From Bacillota bacterium (GTDB taxonomy: Bacteria; Bacillota; Sulfobacillia; JAIMAT01), in NCBI GenBank assembly GCA_029960955.1, contig JASBVS010000002.1:62001-126000 (forward strand): a DNA stretch of 64,000 nt. The letters run 5' to 3'. The notes beneath the pieces are model-generated. The model had not been told where the DNA came from and did no database searches. It saw only the letters and a program-made list of their open reading frames with translations. The position numbers and the translations under genes are program-made. This document shows positions 16,639 through 24,527 of this stretch, one piece after another. Each line of letters opens with the position of its first letter. The first letter of the stretch is position 1.

Positions 16639-18838
16639 GGGCAAGGGTTCGAAGGCCGGGGTGGGCGCCCCGGCCTTCAGCGACCAGGCGGCCGCGATCG
16701 CCTACGCCAAGGCGATCGCGGCCCAGCTTGAAGCGCAGGGGGTCGCGGTGACGATCGAAGTCCAGCCCGGCGTCCTGCCCGGCGCCGGCGACGGCCACGC
16801 CGGGGACGGGGGGCCAGCCGGCGGCCACGCTGGATCCGATTCTGCGATCCAAGCCGACGCCGGGACGGCCGCGGCGACGGCCGGGACGCGGACCAAGGCC
16901 GCAGCGGAGCCCGAGCCTGGGGCGACCAAGGACAAGACCGGCGGGGCGGCCGCCGAGGGGGACGGCGATCCCGAGACCGACGGGCCCGCGGCGCAGACGC
17001 TCACGCCGCTCGGGCCGGACCTCCTCGCCCGGGCCGACGCCGCCGGCGCGGCCGGCGTCGGCGTCCTCCTCGGCGGCGGCGACCTGGAGGACATGGCGGC
17101 GACGATCCAGTCGTACAGGGACCCGACGACCGGCGAGATCCGGCGCGTCCTGTGGTGCAAGGTGAGGGCCGAGTCGGACGAGAAGGTCCTGGCCGCCGTG
17201 GAGCGAGCTATGGGCCATCCGACCATGACGGTCTGGGACGAGGTGGAGGAGGTCGGCCGGGCGGACTGGGACTTGGAGAACCAGGTGGCCGAAAGGCTGG
17301 TCACGCTCGCCAAGAGCGTGAACCACCACTCCGGGCTGGGCGACGGCGTTCCGCCGCACACGATGCTAGGGATCGCCGAGCTCCGCGCCACGCTCGACGG
17401 GCTCGCGGCCAAGGCCGGCGCCATGCCGCCCGAGGAGAGGGCGCTTCTGGACGGGTACCGCAAGGACCTTGACGAGATCGCTCAAGCAGCCGGCGACGGC
17501 TCGCACCCCGTGAAGACGCCGCGCAAGGACTACGGCCCGCGCGAGGCGCTCCTCAAGCGGCTCGTACCGCGCGAGGTGCCGCTGCCGCAGGAAGGCGAGG
17601 GCGGGCCGGCGATGACCGCCAAGTGGCGGCACGAGACCCTGCCGCGGACGTCGGTGGACGGCGGCGCGTCAGCGTGGGACGGGCGTCGCAAGCGGGCGCA
17701 CGGCGCGGGAGAAGAAGCTGTGATCAATTTCAATGACGGATGGATCGCGATCTACCATCCGTCGGACCCGTCGAAGGGCGTGCCGTTCTCCAGGCGAGGG
17801 ACCCTGGAACTCCATCTGCCGCCCGGTGCCGACCCGGCCGACATCCCCGCCCACCTCGCGCGGCTCAACCTGCACGGACACGCGGCGTCGCGGGCCGAGG
17901 CCGAGTGCGCCTACGTGGCGCGCGCGGCGTGGGCGATGCGCGCCGATCAGCGGCCCGAGTGGCGGCAGGCGGTCGAGGCGGCGAGGGCCATAGTCGAGGA
18001 GCGGGCGGCCGCGATCCTGTGGGAGGCTCCAGCCCCTGAGAGCGATGCGGCGGCCGAGCGGCTGGCGGCCGAGGCCCTGGTGCGGGCGGAGCGCGAGACG
18101 GCACCCGAGCGGGCGCGGGTCCTGCGCCGCGGGCTCGAGGCGGCCCTGGGGCTGCCAGAGGGCGGCTTGGAGAAGCTGCCGAACTGGCGCCCGGAGCCGG
18201 TATTCGACCCCGCGCCCGGCGGCGGCGGGCACTGGCGGTGGCTCCGGCCGGACGTGGACCCAGCGGAACTCCGGGAGAAGGCCAAGGCCGCCGGCCTCGT
18301 CATCGGGCACGAGCTCACGGGCGCCACCGACCGCGTGGAGCGGCTCAAGGCGATCCTGGAGAGCGGCGTGCTGGCCGCCCAGGAGAGGCGCGCGGTGATG
18401 GGCGCCGACGCGGGGCACACGATGTCGCCGGAAGAGGACTTGAGGACGGGCGGGGCGGCATTCACCTTTTTGCGCGCCTTACGCGCAACGGATGAGGCAG
18501 ATATCGAATGGGATCCAGAGACGATCCTCATGCGGAGCGACTGGGAGTTTCGTAATATGGATACCTTCGGCGCCGTGAATCCACAATCCTCGCACATGCC
18601 TTCGGAGAGCGCACGCGTCCGCGACCCGATGGAGGTCGTGCGTCTGGCAAAGGCTGGCAAACTAAAGGGCAACAACGAGCTCCTCGTCAAGGATGGCATC
18701 GGCCTCTTCGGGCCGTTCGCGCCGCGGCGGATCCGCGCCGGAAGCGAGGCCGGCCGGGACGAGCTCCTGGCGTGGTGCAAGGAGCGCGGGATCACGCACA
18801 TCGGGTCGCGGCCTGTAGAAGAAGTCATCATCGAATGA
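16628..18838 (+). CDS. Large modular protein; C-terminal domain possibly ADP-ribosyltransferase-like
   Basis: C-term 'LKAILESGVLAAQERR...EEDLRTGGAAFTFLRAL...ILMRSDWEFRNMDTFGAVNP...NNELLVKDGIGLFG...GITHIGSRPVEEVIIE'. Confidence 0.6.
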   Translation: MPGKGKGSKAGVGAPAFSDQAAAIAYAKAIAAQLEAQGVAVTIEVQPGVLPGAGDGHAGDGGPAGGHAGSDSAIQADAGTAAATAGTRTKAAAEPEPGATKDKTGGAAAEGDGDPETDGPAAQTLTPLGPDLLARADAAGAAGVGVLLGGGDLEDMAATIQSYRDPTTGEIRRVLWCKVRAESDEKVLAAVERAMGHPTMTVWDEVEEVGRADWDLENQVAERLVTLAKSVNHHSGLGDGVPPHTMLGIAELRATLDGLAAKAGAMPPEERALLDGYRKDLDEIAQAAGDGSHPVKTPRKDYGPREALLKRLVPREVPLPQEGEGGPAMTAKWRHETLPRTSVDGGASAWDGRRKRAHGAGEEAVINFNDGWIAIYHPSDPSKGVPFSRRGTLELHLPPGADPADIPAHLARLNLHGHAASRAEAECAYVARAAWAMRADQRPEWRQAVEAARAIVEERAAAILWEAPAPESDAAAERLAAEALVRAERETAPERARVLRRGLEAALGLPEGGLEKLPNWRPEPVFDPAPGGGGHWRWLRPDVDPAELREKAKAAGLVIGHELTGATDRVERLKAILESGVLAAQERRAVMGADAGHTMSPEEDLRTGGAAFTFLRALRATDEADIEWDPETILMRSDWEFRNMDTFGAVNPQSSHMPSESARVRDPMEVVRLAKAGKLKGNNELLVKDGIGLFGPFAPRRIRAGSEAGRDELLAWCKERGITHIGSRPVEEVIIE

Positions 18839-18840
18839 AG

Positions 18841-18865
18841 GAGCCCGGCCGCGTGGGCCGGGCTC
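18841..18865. terminator. Hairpin GAGCCCGGCC-GCGTG-GGCCGGGCTC between convergent genes
   Basis: Perfect 10-bp stem between the + operon and the - strand repressor. Confidence 0.6.
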
Positions 18866-18880
18866 CTCTGTCACGGCGCG

Positions 18881-19948
18881 TCAGTCGGCGGGGGCGGGCT
18901 GATCGCTGGCATTGTTTCTTCCTTTTTTATAGAGAGCAGCGACCTCGCTCAGTCGGACCATAGGCCCTCTGGCGCCCGGAACATCCCATCCGCGCAGCAC
19001 CCCACGCTGGACGAGTTGGCGGATGAGTTCGCGACTGGTTCCGGCGAAGCGAGCCGCCTCGGCCTGCGTGACGAGATCCGTGGGCGTGCCCGACGTCTCG
19101 CGCACGGCCTCCCGAAGCGCCCGCGCCGCCTCGGCCAGGGCCGCCGCCGGCACGCCGAGAAGGGCGGCCAGGGCGTGGATGAGATGGCTGACGACTTTTC
19201 CGACAGGCGAGGGCTCCTCGCCGGCGAGCGCCTCGACCACCGCCTCGGACTGCGCAGCGGCGATTGCTCGTAGGACCACCCGGATCAGATCGGGTGATAT
19301 CCGGTGCCGGATGCCTAGCTCGGTGAAGAGGTCCTCGTCAGCGAACGCGGCGAGTCCGCCGCCCGCCGGCGGCTCGCCTTCGTCGTCCCAGCGGATGATC
19401 CGCTCCACGCGCCAGATCGGATGCCGCTCCGGATCGCCTGCCTGCTCGACCGGGCCTCTGTAAAGATGTGGCCGGCCATCTGGCCCACGGCGGAGCCAGC
19501 CGAGGCGGAACTCATCCTCGGAAAGCTGCATCGCCACCAGCGGAGGCTGGTCCGAGCTGTCCTGGGAAAGGACTTCCTCCGCACTTGCTCTTCGTAGAAG
19601 AAACAGATCTCCCGGTTCCGCCACGCCAGGCAGCCGGTCTATGGGCCGGACGAGCACTGCCTCGTCCCAGCGCGATGCCCAGTCCACGAGATCCCGCGCG
19701 CGCCTCGAGATGACGAGCGACATCGCGTCGGTCCGACCGGCGAGCCAGTCAAGCGAGATCCCGTACACGTCCGCCAGCCGCACGATCCCGGGCGCGATGG
19801 GGGAGTGCTCGCCGCGCTCCCAGCTCGTGATCGCCCTGGAGCTCACGTCCGCCTTGACTGACGCCTCTTCCAGCCGCAGGCCGGCCCTTCGCCGCGCGAA
19901 AGCCAACCGCTCCGCCAAGCCAGAAACGGTCTTCGGCACGGCCATCAT
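18881..19948 (-). CDS. XRE-family repressor with additional C-terminal excisionase/MerR-type HTH
   Basis: N-term 'LAERLAFARRRAGLRLEEASVKADVSSRAITSWERGEHSPIAPGIVRLADVYGISLDWLAGRT'; C-term 'LVTQAEAARFAGTSRELIRQLVQRGVLRGWDVPG'. Confidence 0.8.
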   Translation of the reverse strand: MMAVPKTVSGLAERLAFARRRAGLRLEEASVKADVSSRAITSWERGEHSPIAPGIVRLADVYGISLDWLAGRTDAMSLVISRRARDLVDWASRWDEAVLVRPIDRLPGVAEPGDLFLLRRASAEEVLSQDSSDQPPLVAMQLSEDEFRLGWLRRGPDGRPHLYRGPVEQAGDPERHPIWRVERIIRWDDEGEPPAGGGLAAFADEDLFTELGIRHRISPDLIRVVLRAIAAAQSEAVVEALAGEEPSPVGKVVSHLIHALAALLGVPAAALAEAARALREAVRETSGTPTDLVTQAEAARFAGTSRELIRQLVQRGVLRGWDVPGARGPMVRLSEVAALYKKGRNNASDQPAPAD

Positions 19949-20034
19949 CCCTCCTACACCTGTTGTCATGGCATCAACAGTGTAGCATGTCCATAGGTCA
20001 CGGTCCAGCGTCAGTGCCACTCGGGGTCAGTAAG

Positions 20035-20065
20035 TGCCAGCAAGGGACATAAATACTGGCTGGCA
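20035..20065. promoter_or_regulatory. Inverted repeat TGCCAGC-N17-GCTGGCA (plus AGTGCCA direct repeats at 20013 and 20033), candidate repressor operator
   Basis: Between divergent repressor gene and the promoter at 20092. Confidence 0.45.
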
Positions 20066-20091
20066 GAAAAGCGGGAATTTAGCGGACTCCC

Positions 20092-20950
20092 TTGACTGCG
20101 GTCGCGATCCGGCGATAATGAGAGATGGCTCCACCCCCGCCGAGTGCGGGGTGACCGTCGGGCGAGGCCGCCGAGGACACGGGCGGCGTAGCTAGCCCAG
20201 CGCAGGCATCGCATCGGACCCGATGCCGGGCGTCAGAGGCCGGCGGAGAACAGGGTGGAGCCCGGTGCTGAGGCCTTCGAGGCCGCGCCAGCCCGGCCCG
20301 GCTGGTGCGGAGCGGCCGAGGCGGTGATGCGCCCCGGCCGCGGATGAAGGGGCTGGATCGATCTGAGCATCGATCCTATACGGCGCCCCCGCGGCGCGGT
20401 CCTCTCGCCGATGCGTAATCGCATCGACGGCAACTTCTTCCCCCACGGTCGCCGCAAGGTGGCCGTGGCCGGCGGCGGCGGCCGGACAGAAACTGCCGCG
20501 CGCAGCCGCGGTTTTGTCCGCGGGTCAAGGTGTCGGTGAGACGGGGGGCGGCATCCCAACCGCTTCCGCCGGCCTTGGCAGGATGCCCGATGCCCGGGCG
20601 GGCGCGAGAGCGCCGCGCTGGCCGGTCCCAACCCGGCCGGCGCCAACAGAATCGCCGGGACGCCCCGGCTAGGGGCCGGGACGATCCTTCCGCGCGATGG
20701 CGCGCCTGCCGGCGGGCGCTGGCTTGCCCGTACGGCCTCGATCGGGCGCGACAAAGCGTGGATCCGCGGCGAGGACGTGCCCCCGCGAAACCGGCGACCG
20801 AGCGCATCCGGGATCAGTGTGTCCACCCCGGGTCGCGACGCTCCGGCCAGCCGGCGTACCGGGATCAGCATTCCCGCCGATCGGAGGTGCCGTTAAAGCC
20901 AGCGGCGGAGGAGTTTTTTGCCCTTTTTGCGGCACCCACAGGGGAGGGTG
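20092..20950 (+). ncRNA. Candidate large structured noncoding RNA (~830 nt), class unknown
   Basis: Promoter-like TTGACT-N17-ATAATG at ~20094; many perfect hairpins (CCCCGC/GCGGGG 20135-20151; GCATCG/CGATGC 20211-20226; GGATCGAT/ATCGATCC 20355-20376; CGATGCG/CGCATCG 20409-20426; CGGACA/TGTCCG 20483-20520), GNRA loops GCAA and GAGA; no convincing ORF. Confidence 0.5.
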
Positions 20951-20955
20951 GTGTC

Positions 20956-22665
20956 ATGCCGCCAGTGGTTTCTTCGACGGCTGTGTCCGTCGAATCCCAA
21001 CACGAGACGCCCGCTACTGCGGCCAAGACGGCCATCATTAAATCCACTGAGTACGTGGCGGTCATCGATCGCCAGGGCCGTTTGGCGAAAGATCCAATAC
21101 CGCGCCGACGGGCCGTAAGCCTCGAAATCGCGGGCAAAGCCTGGTGGATCAGCGATAACCTTATCCAGATCAGCGAGTCGATCTCAGCTGAGGCGGTGAT
21201 CTGGACAGATCCATATCAGCTGCGCAAGCGCCTTGAAAACCTCATCCGGTTGACAGGGACTCTCGTGATTAAGCGGCGCATCCGCGGACAGTACGCGGCT
21301 CGGACGCGCGATCTAATCGCGACATTCGGCCAAAGCGCGGATATTCACGAGCTGTTGGGCGATGAGCCGGCCTCACCGATCCATCCGCTTCCAGAATCGC
21401 AGGAGATCCCGAAATATCCGGTGATCCGCCCGGAGCTGTCCCGCAGTGAAAAGAAGCGGATCCTCGCCGCCGTGCGCGCCTTGCCACGCCATCCGGCGGC
21501 AAATGGCCAACCGCGCGAGGTCGCGATGGCAATCGCATCTCTCGCCGCACAGCATGTTTCAGCCGCCGAGGTCGACCTCCGCATGTGGCGGGCCGCCGCG
21601 CGCCCGTGGCGCGATCTCGGTGACGGGGCCGTGATCCTGCGCTACACGATCCCTACCATTGAAAATGCAGGACAGCTGGTCAAGGTCGAAGCTCACGGAT
21701 GGGGCTCGAACGATAATCCCAATTCATTTGACAGCAAGACAAACATCGATCACATCAAGACGCGCTCTCATGATCCGGTGGAGCTGCAAACGGAGTTGGC
21801 CGAGGAGCATCGCAAGCGCCACAGGCCGATTCTGGCAGTGTCACGGGGGAGCGTTTGGGTTGTCGCCAGGACTTGGCAGCGGATCGCGATCGACGCGAAA
21901 TATGCAGATGGAAGCATCCGTTACATCGGCGGCCACGACGTCACGCCCTGGGGCGTGGTCTACGTGCCGGCCGAGATCGCCGATCGCGGATGCCGCGACG
22001 GGCGGCGCCAGCGGCTGTGGGCGCTTTGGCGGGCGGTGGAGGTTATCCGCGGCGAAATAATCAGCGCGCCTGAGCCAGAGAAAAATAAGGACGTCGAAGC
22101 CCCGACGACAACTCCTAACCATGGCGATCCACGCCGGGGGATGGCTTTGGACGCATACGCCAGGGCCATCGAGGAGCTCGTCGAAGCGAAAACTGACCTT
22201 GAATCCGCGCTGACCGAAATCCGCTTGATGACCATGCGGACGCTGTTTAACACGAAATCCGATAATTGGCTGCTAGCGCTGGACTGGGATCATCCCGCCG
22301 TGCGCGAGAGGCTGCGTAAGGTTGTCAACACACAGGGATACCGATGCGCGAAGAAAAAGCTGTGGAGGTCCGAAACTTACAGGTCGCTTATCGATGAAAA
22401 GATTGCGCTCGAGCAGCGAGTTACATCGCTCAGCGATGAGCTATCCAGGGCGAAGTTTGGAATCTACTATGCGCCGCAAATGAAGACGAATGTCGAGCAT
22501 CGTATGAATGAGCTGCGCGACGAGCGGAGGAAGCTGATGGCGCAGCGGAAGGCGCTCCGGAAACAAGGCGCGCCCACCGATGGGATCGACGCGAGGATCA
22601 AGGTGGTCGAGCGGATCGTCCGGGAGCTCGGGCGGGCGCTGGAGCGCGCCGTGGCGATCCCGTGA
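20956..22665 (+). CDS. Uncharacterised ~569-aa protein, possible RNA partner of the upstream ncRNA
   Basis: ATG 20956 with GGGAGGG RBS; 'EYVAVIDRQGRLAKDPIPRRRAVSLEIAGKAWWISDNLIQI' N-terminal; basic coiled-coil C-term. Confidence 0.75.
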   Translation: MPPVVSSTAVSVESQHETPATAAKTAIIKSTEYVAVIDRQGRLAKDPIPRRRAVSLEIAGKAWWISDNLIQISESISAEAVIWTDPYQLRKRLENLIRLTGTLVIKRRIRGQYAARTRDLIATFGQSADIHELLGDEPASPIHPLPESQEIPKYPVIRPELSRSEKKRILAAVRALPRHPAANGQPREVAMAIASLAAQHVSAAEVDLRMWRAAARPWRDLGDGAVILRYTIPTIENAGQLVKVEAHGWGSNDNPNSFDSKTNIDHIKTRSHDPVELQTELAEEHRKRHRPILAVSRGSVWVVARTWQRIAIDAKYADGSIRYIGGHDVTPWGVVYVPAEIADRGCRDGRRQRLWALWRAVEVIRGEIISAPEPEKNKDVEAPTTTPNHGDPRRGMALDAYARAIEELVEAKTDLESALTEIRLMTMRTLFNTKSDNWLLALDWDHPAVRERLRKVVNTQGYRCAKKKLWRSETYRSLIDEKIALEQRVTSLSDELSRAKFGIYYAPQMKTNVEHRMNELRDERRKLMAQRKALRKQGAPTDGIDARIKVVERIVRELGRALERAVAIP

Positions 22666-22715
22666 CGGGTGGCCCCGCCGGGCGGGGGCCGCTTCCTTTA
22701 TGAGAGGTGATCGGC

Positions 22716-22934
22716 TTGGACGCGCTGATGACCCGGGCGGAGCTCGCCTCCGCGCTCCACGTGTCCGTGCGCACGGTCGCGCGTCTCACGGCCGCCGGCC
22801 GCATCCCGGTCATCAACGTCGGCCGCCGGCGGCTGTACCGGCTCGAGGACGTGCTGACCGCGCTCTCGTCCGACGACCCACCCGGCCGCCGGCCAGCGCG
22901 CCGCGGCCGGCCGCGGAAGCCGCTGCCCGCCTGA
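22716..22934 (+). CDS. Excisionase/MerR-like HTH protein
   Basis: 'LMTRAELASALHVSVRTVARLTAAGRIPVINVGRRRLYRLEDVLTAL'. Confidence 0.8.
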   Translation: MDALMTRAELASALHVSVRTVARLTAAGRIPVINVGRRRLYRLEDVLTALSSDDPPGRRPARRGRPRKPLPA

Positions 22935-22951
22935 CTCCGCTCCGCCGCTCG

Positions 22952-23020
22952 TGGTGTAAATCTGGTGTAAGACTTATGTCCTATGTGGGCATCGCGGGGC
23001 ACTTTCTGTCATGTTATGTC
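22952..23020. repeat. Candidate integrase arm-type sites
   Basis: TGGTGTAA direct repeats 22952-22959 and 22963-22970 (11-bp period); TTATGTC repeats 22974-22980 and 23014-23020. Confidence 0.45.
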
Positions 23021-23110
23021 ACCTGGCAGCATCATCCATCCGTTGAGCGGAGCCGCTAAATGGCTCCTGGCAAGTAATGCCGTGAACCATGTCTGTGTTT
23101 GACGTACACG

Positions 23111-23143
23111 GGGTCAGAGGTTCAAGTCCTCTACCGCCCACCA
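23111..23143 (+). other. tRNA 3'-end fragment: element right attachment site
   Basis: AGAGG-TTCAAGT-CCTCT T-arm, ACCGCCC acceptor strand, discriminator A, CCA; no recognisable 5' half. Confidence 0.8.
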
Positions 23144-23167
23144 CAAACGAGCCTTGATTGAAGCCGG

Positions 23168-23202
23168 AATCGCCCGCCCCGCAAGGGAAAGCGGGCGATT
23201 TC
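23168..23202 (+). terminator. Terminator downstream of the tRNA end
   Basis: AATCGCCCGC-N13-GCGGGCGATTTT-type hairpin. Confidence 0.65.
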
Positions 23203-23452
23203 CATATCGCCGCCGGGCCGGCACGGCGCACCTTCCGACGCTCGAACGAGCCGGGGAGTTCAGCCGCCTCCTCCCGGCGTGGATGGTCCCGCTGGCGCGT
23301 CGGCGGCAAGCGAAGCGGAGGACGGCAGATCGCATGCATTCTTCCAGCTCTTCCATAGAGACGCAGCTTCGCGGACTTCCTAGACTTGCCCATGGGTTCC
23401 CCTTCCGGCCCGGGACGGTCGGGAGCCCGACTCCACCCCAACGCCGAAAGAG

Positions 23453-24334
23453 GTGCTGCCTTTGACGAAACGGCGCAACAGGGTCGGAACCCGGGCAGGT
23501 CGCCTGGTGCGAAGTCTCCTTCTGCCCGTCGCCGTCGCCGGCTTGGCGGTCGTGCTGGCCCTTCCCGCCCAGCCGGCGCAGGCGACGAGTCTCTACACGG
23601 TCCGGCCGGGCGACACCCTCTACACCATCGGGCAGGCGCACGGCGTCGACTACCGCTCCATCATGAGCGCCAACGGCCTGGCCTCCAGCTGGATCTATCC
23701 GGGCCAGCGGCTCTTCCTGCCGGACGCCGGGGTGCCGTACACGGTCCGCCCGGGCGACACGCTCTGGCTGATCGCCCAGCGCTTCGGCGTGAGCGTGGGG
23801 GCGATCGAGGCGGCCAACGGGCTGCAGAGCAGCTGGATCTACCCCGGCCAGGTCCTCTCGGTCCCGGCCGGTTCCTCCTCAGCGACGCCGACGCCGGCAC
23901 CGGCGCCGGCTCCCGCGCCCTCCTCCGGCGGGACGGCCGGCTCCGGGGGGACGGTGGTGCAGCTGGCTCCCGGTGAGCGCGACCTGCTGGCGCGGCTGGT
24001 GACCGCCGAGGCGGGCGGCGAGCCCTTCCTGGCGCAGGTGGGGGTGGCCGCCGTGGTGCTCAACCGCGTGCGCAGCCCGCAGTTCCCCGACACGGTCACC
24101 GCGGTCATCTACCAGGTGGACGCCTGGGGCAACTACCAGTTCACGCCGGTGCTGAACGGCTGGATCAACCACCCGGCCACGGCCAGCGCCTACCAGGCGG
24201 TCGACGAGGCGCTCTCCGGCGTGGACCCCACCGGCGGGGCGCTCTACTTCTGGGAGACCGGGGCGATCGGCAACCCGTATCTCCTCGGCCTTCCGGTCAC
24301 GGCGCAGATCGGGCGTGTCACCTTCGCCCTCTGA
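23453..24334 (+). CDS. LysM (x2) + SleB/CwlJ-type cell wall hydrolase
   Basis: Two 'YTVRPGDTL...' LysM motifs; 'LARLVTAEAGGEPFLAQVGVAAVVLNRV' hydrolase_2. Confidence 0.9.
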   Translation: MLPLTKRRNRVGTRAGRLVRSLLLPVAVAGLAVVLALPAQPAQATSLYTVRPGDTLYTIGQAHGVDYRSIMSANGLASSWIYPGQRLFLPDAGVPYTVRPGDTLWLIAQRFGVSVGAIEAANGLQSSWIYPGQVLSVPAGSSSATPTPAPAPAPAPSSGGTAGSGGTVVQLAPGERDLLARLVTAEAGGEPFLAQVGVAAVVLNRVRSPQFPDTVTAVIYQVDAWGNYQFTPVLNGWINHPATASAYQAVDEALSGVDPTGGALYFWETGAIGNPYLLGLPVTAQIGRVTFAL

Positions 24335-24527
24335 GGGGCGGGGGAGCGGCGCCAGCCGTAACGGGGGAACTTGCAGGGGGGCGGCTCCCCGGGGGGCCGC
24401 CCCCCGCCTGCCGAGGGCGCCTCATCTCCCGCGGGACGCGTCTGGACCCGGCCGCCGGGAAGGTGCAAGATGGCTGCTTGGGTGAGACCGTGCACCGCCG
24501 GGCGCGGTGCGACGAGGGGCGGAGAGG

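Noticed and set aside
20092-20950. Group I/II intron, RNase P RNA or tmRNA explanation for the structured region
   Set aside because: I could not find the hallmark motifs (group II 5' GUGYG and domain V, RNase P GAGGAAAGUC core, tmRNA tRNA-like ends); needs covariance-model confirmation.
20530-20955. Upstream extension of the 20956 gene (GTG start at 20530)
   Set aside because: Extension is Arg/Pro/Ala low-complexity and overlaps dense hairpins; ATG 20956 has a clear SD and marks the composition change.
1-23143. CRISPR array or canonical defence operon
   Set aside because: No regularly spaced direct repeats and no Cas, restriction-modification or reverse transcriptase motifs seen.
23019-23641. 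Minus-strand ORFs ('GRGLEPLTPCTSN...')
   Set aside because: This peptide arises from reading across the tRNA 3' end/att site in antisense; not a gene.
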